From NCBI GenBank assembly GCA_943357175.1, contig CALRGE010000013.1, forward strand, positions 1 through 49,374: a stretch of DNA of 49,374 nt, in the 5' to 3' direction. Position numbers and translations under genes: made by a program. This document shows, piece after piece, positions 49,364 to 49,374 of this stretch (positions are counted from its first letter, which is position 1; each line of letters starts with the position of its first letter). Origin of the DNA: Candidatus Peribacteria bacterium. GTDB taxonomy: Bacteria; Patescibacteriota; Gracilibacteria; UBA1369; 2-02-FULL-48-14. The notes below the pieces were generated by a model. It searched no databases and was not told where the DNA came from. It was given only the letters and a program-made list of their open reading frames with translations.

Positions 49364-49374
49364 ATAATAATTAT

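Overview
The window looks like chromosomal DNA of an AT-rich member of the Candidate Phyla Radiation (Patescibacteria), with a Peregrinibacteria-like gene set as my best guess. That assignment is an inference from gene content: many small lipoproteins, an SLH-anchored surface protein, large proteins of unknown family, an ABC-F protein and TypA, and short intergenic gaps. There is no rRNA or other marker here to confirm it. TGA is used as a normal stop (several genes overlap as ATGA or TGATG), so the UGA=Gly code of Gracilibacteria/Absconditabacteria does not apply. Start codons are almost never preceded by a GGAGG-like site. Several sit 6-8 bases after a good -10 box, which points to common leaderless initiation.

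Layout. 1-6.2 kb: an edge-truncated unknown gene, a methyltransferase-like membrane protein, a promoter-driven structured RNA candidate (about 1297-1596) and a 1389-residue helical-repeat protein. 6.2-12 kb: a copper region. A minus-strand csoR operon (CsoR, 4-TM protein, 24-residue membrane peptide, DUF1858/A-type Fe-S carrier fusion, glutamine amidotransferase) diverges across a palindromic operator from an HMA-SafE-cupredoxin fusion and a CopA ATPase. 12-20 kb: pseudouridine synthase, a 500-residue unknown, an HNH protein, lactate dehydrogenase, an ABC-F protein, two lipoproteins and a methyltransferase. 20-30 kb: TypA, a phosphoribosyltransferase-like unknown, a YajQ / C39-peptidase lipoprotein / flippase operon, TrhO and an NRAMP-related transporter.

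30-39 kb: an MgtA-like P-type ATPase, then a polyamine region with a deoxyhypusine-synthase-like protein, N-carbamoylputrescine amidase, agmatine deiminase and, about 1.6 kb further on, an arginine decarboxylase. Together they encode arginine to agmatine to putrescine and probably on to homospermidine; no SAM decarboxylase or spermidine synthase is present. A small unknown gene plus a HicB/HicA module (HicA frameshifted) lies between the end of aguA and a diverged second copy of the aguA 3' end, so this is a scar of recombination or insertion. 39-45 kb: uracil-DNA glycosylase, an SLH protein, a cupredoxin and an FKBP lipoprotein, a GGDEF gene broken by an in-frame TAA, and an IS200-type element that has replaced the 3' end of a radical-SAM-like gene. 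This is followed by a GIY-YIG protein, a cold-shock protein with a structured leader and its own terminator, and a class I amidotransferase. 45-49.4 kb: a MacA/MacB-type tripartite ABC export operon and a TPR protein.

The most noteworthy signals are the copper/Fe-S locus with its coupled 24-residue peptide, the DHS-like polyamine pathway interrupted by a toxin-antitoxin cassette between duplicated aguA ends, the unassigned structured RNA, and the leaderless promoter architecture.
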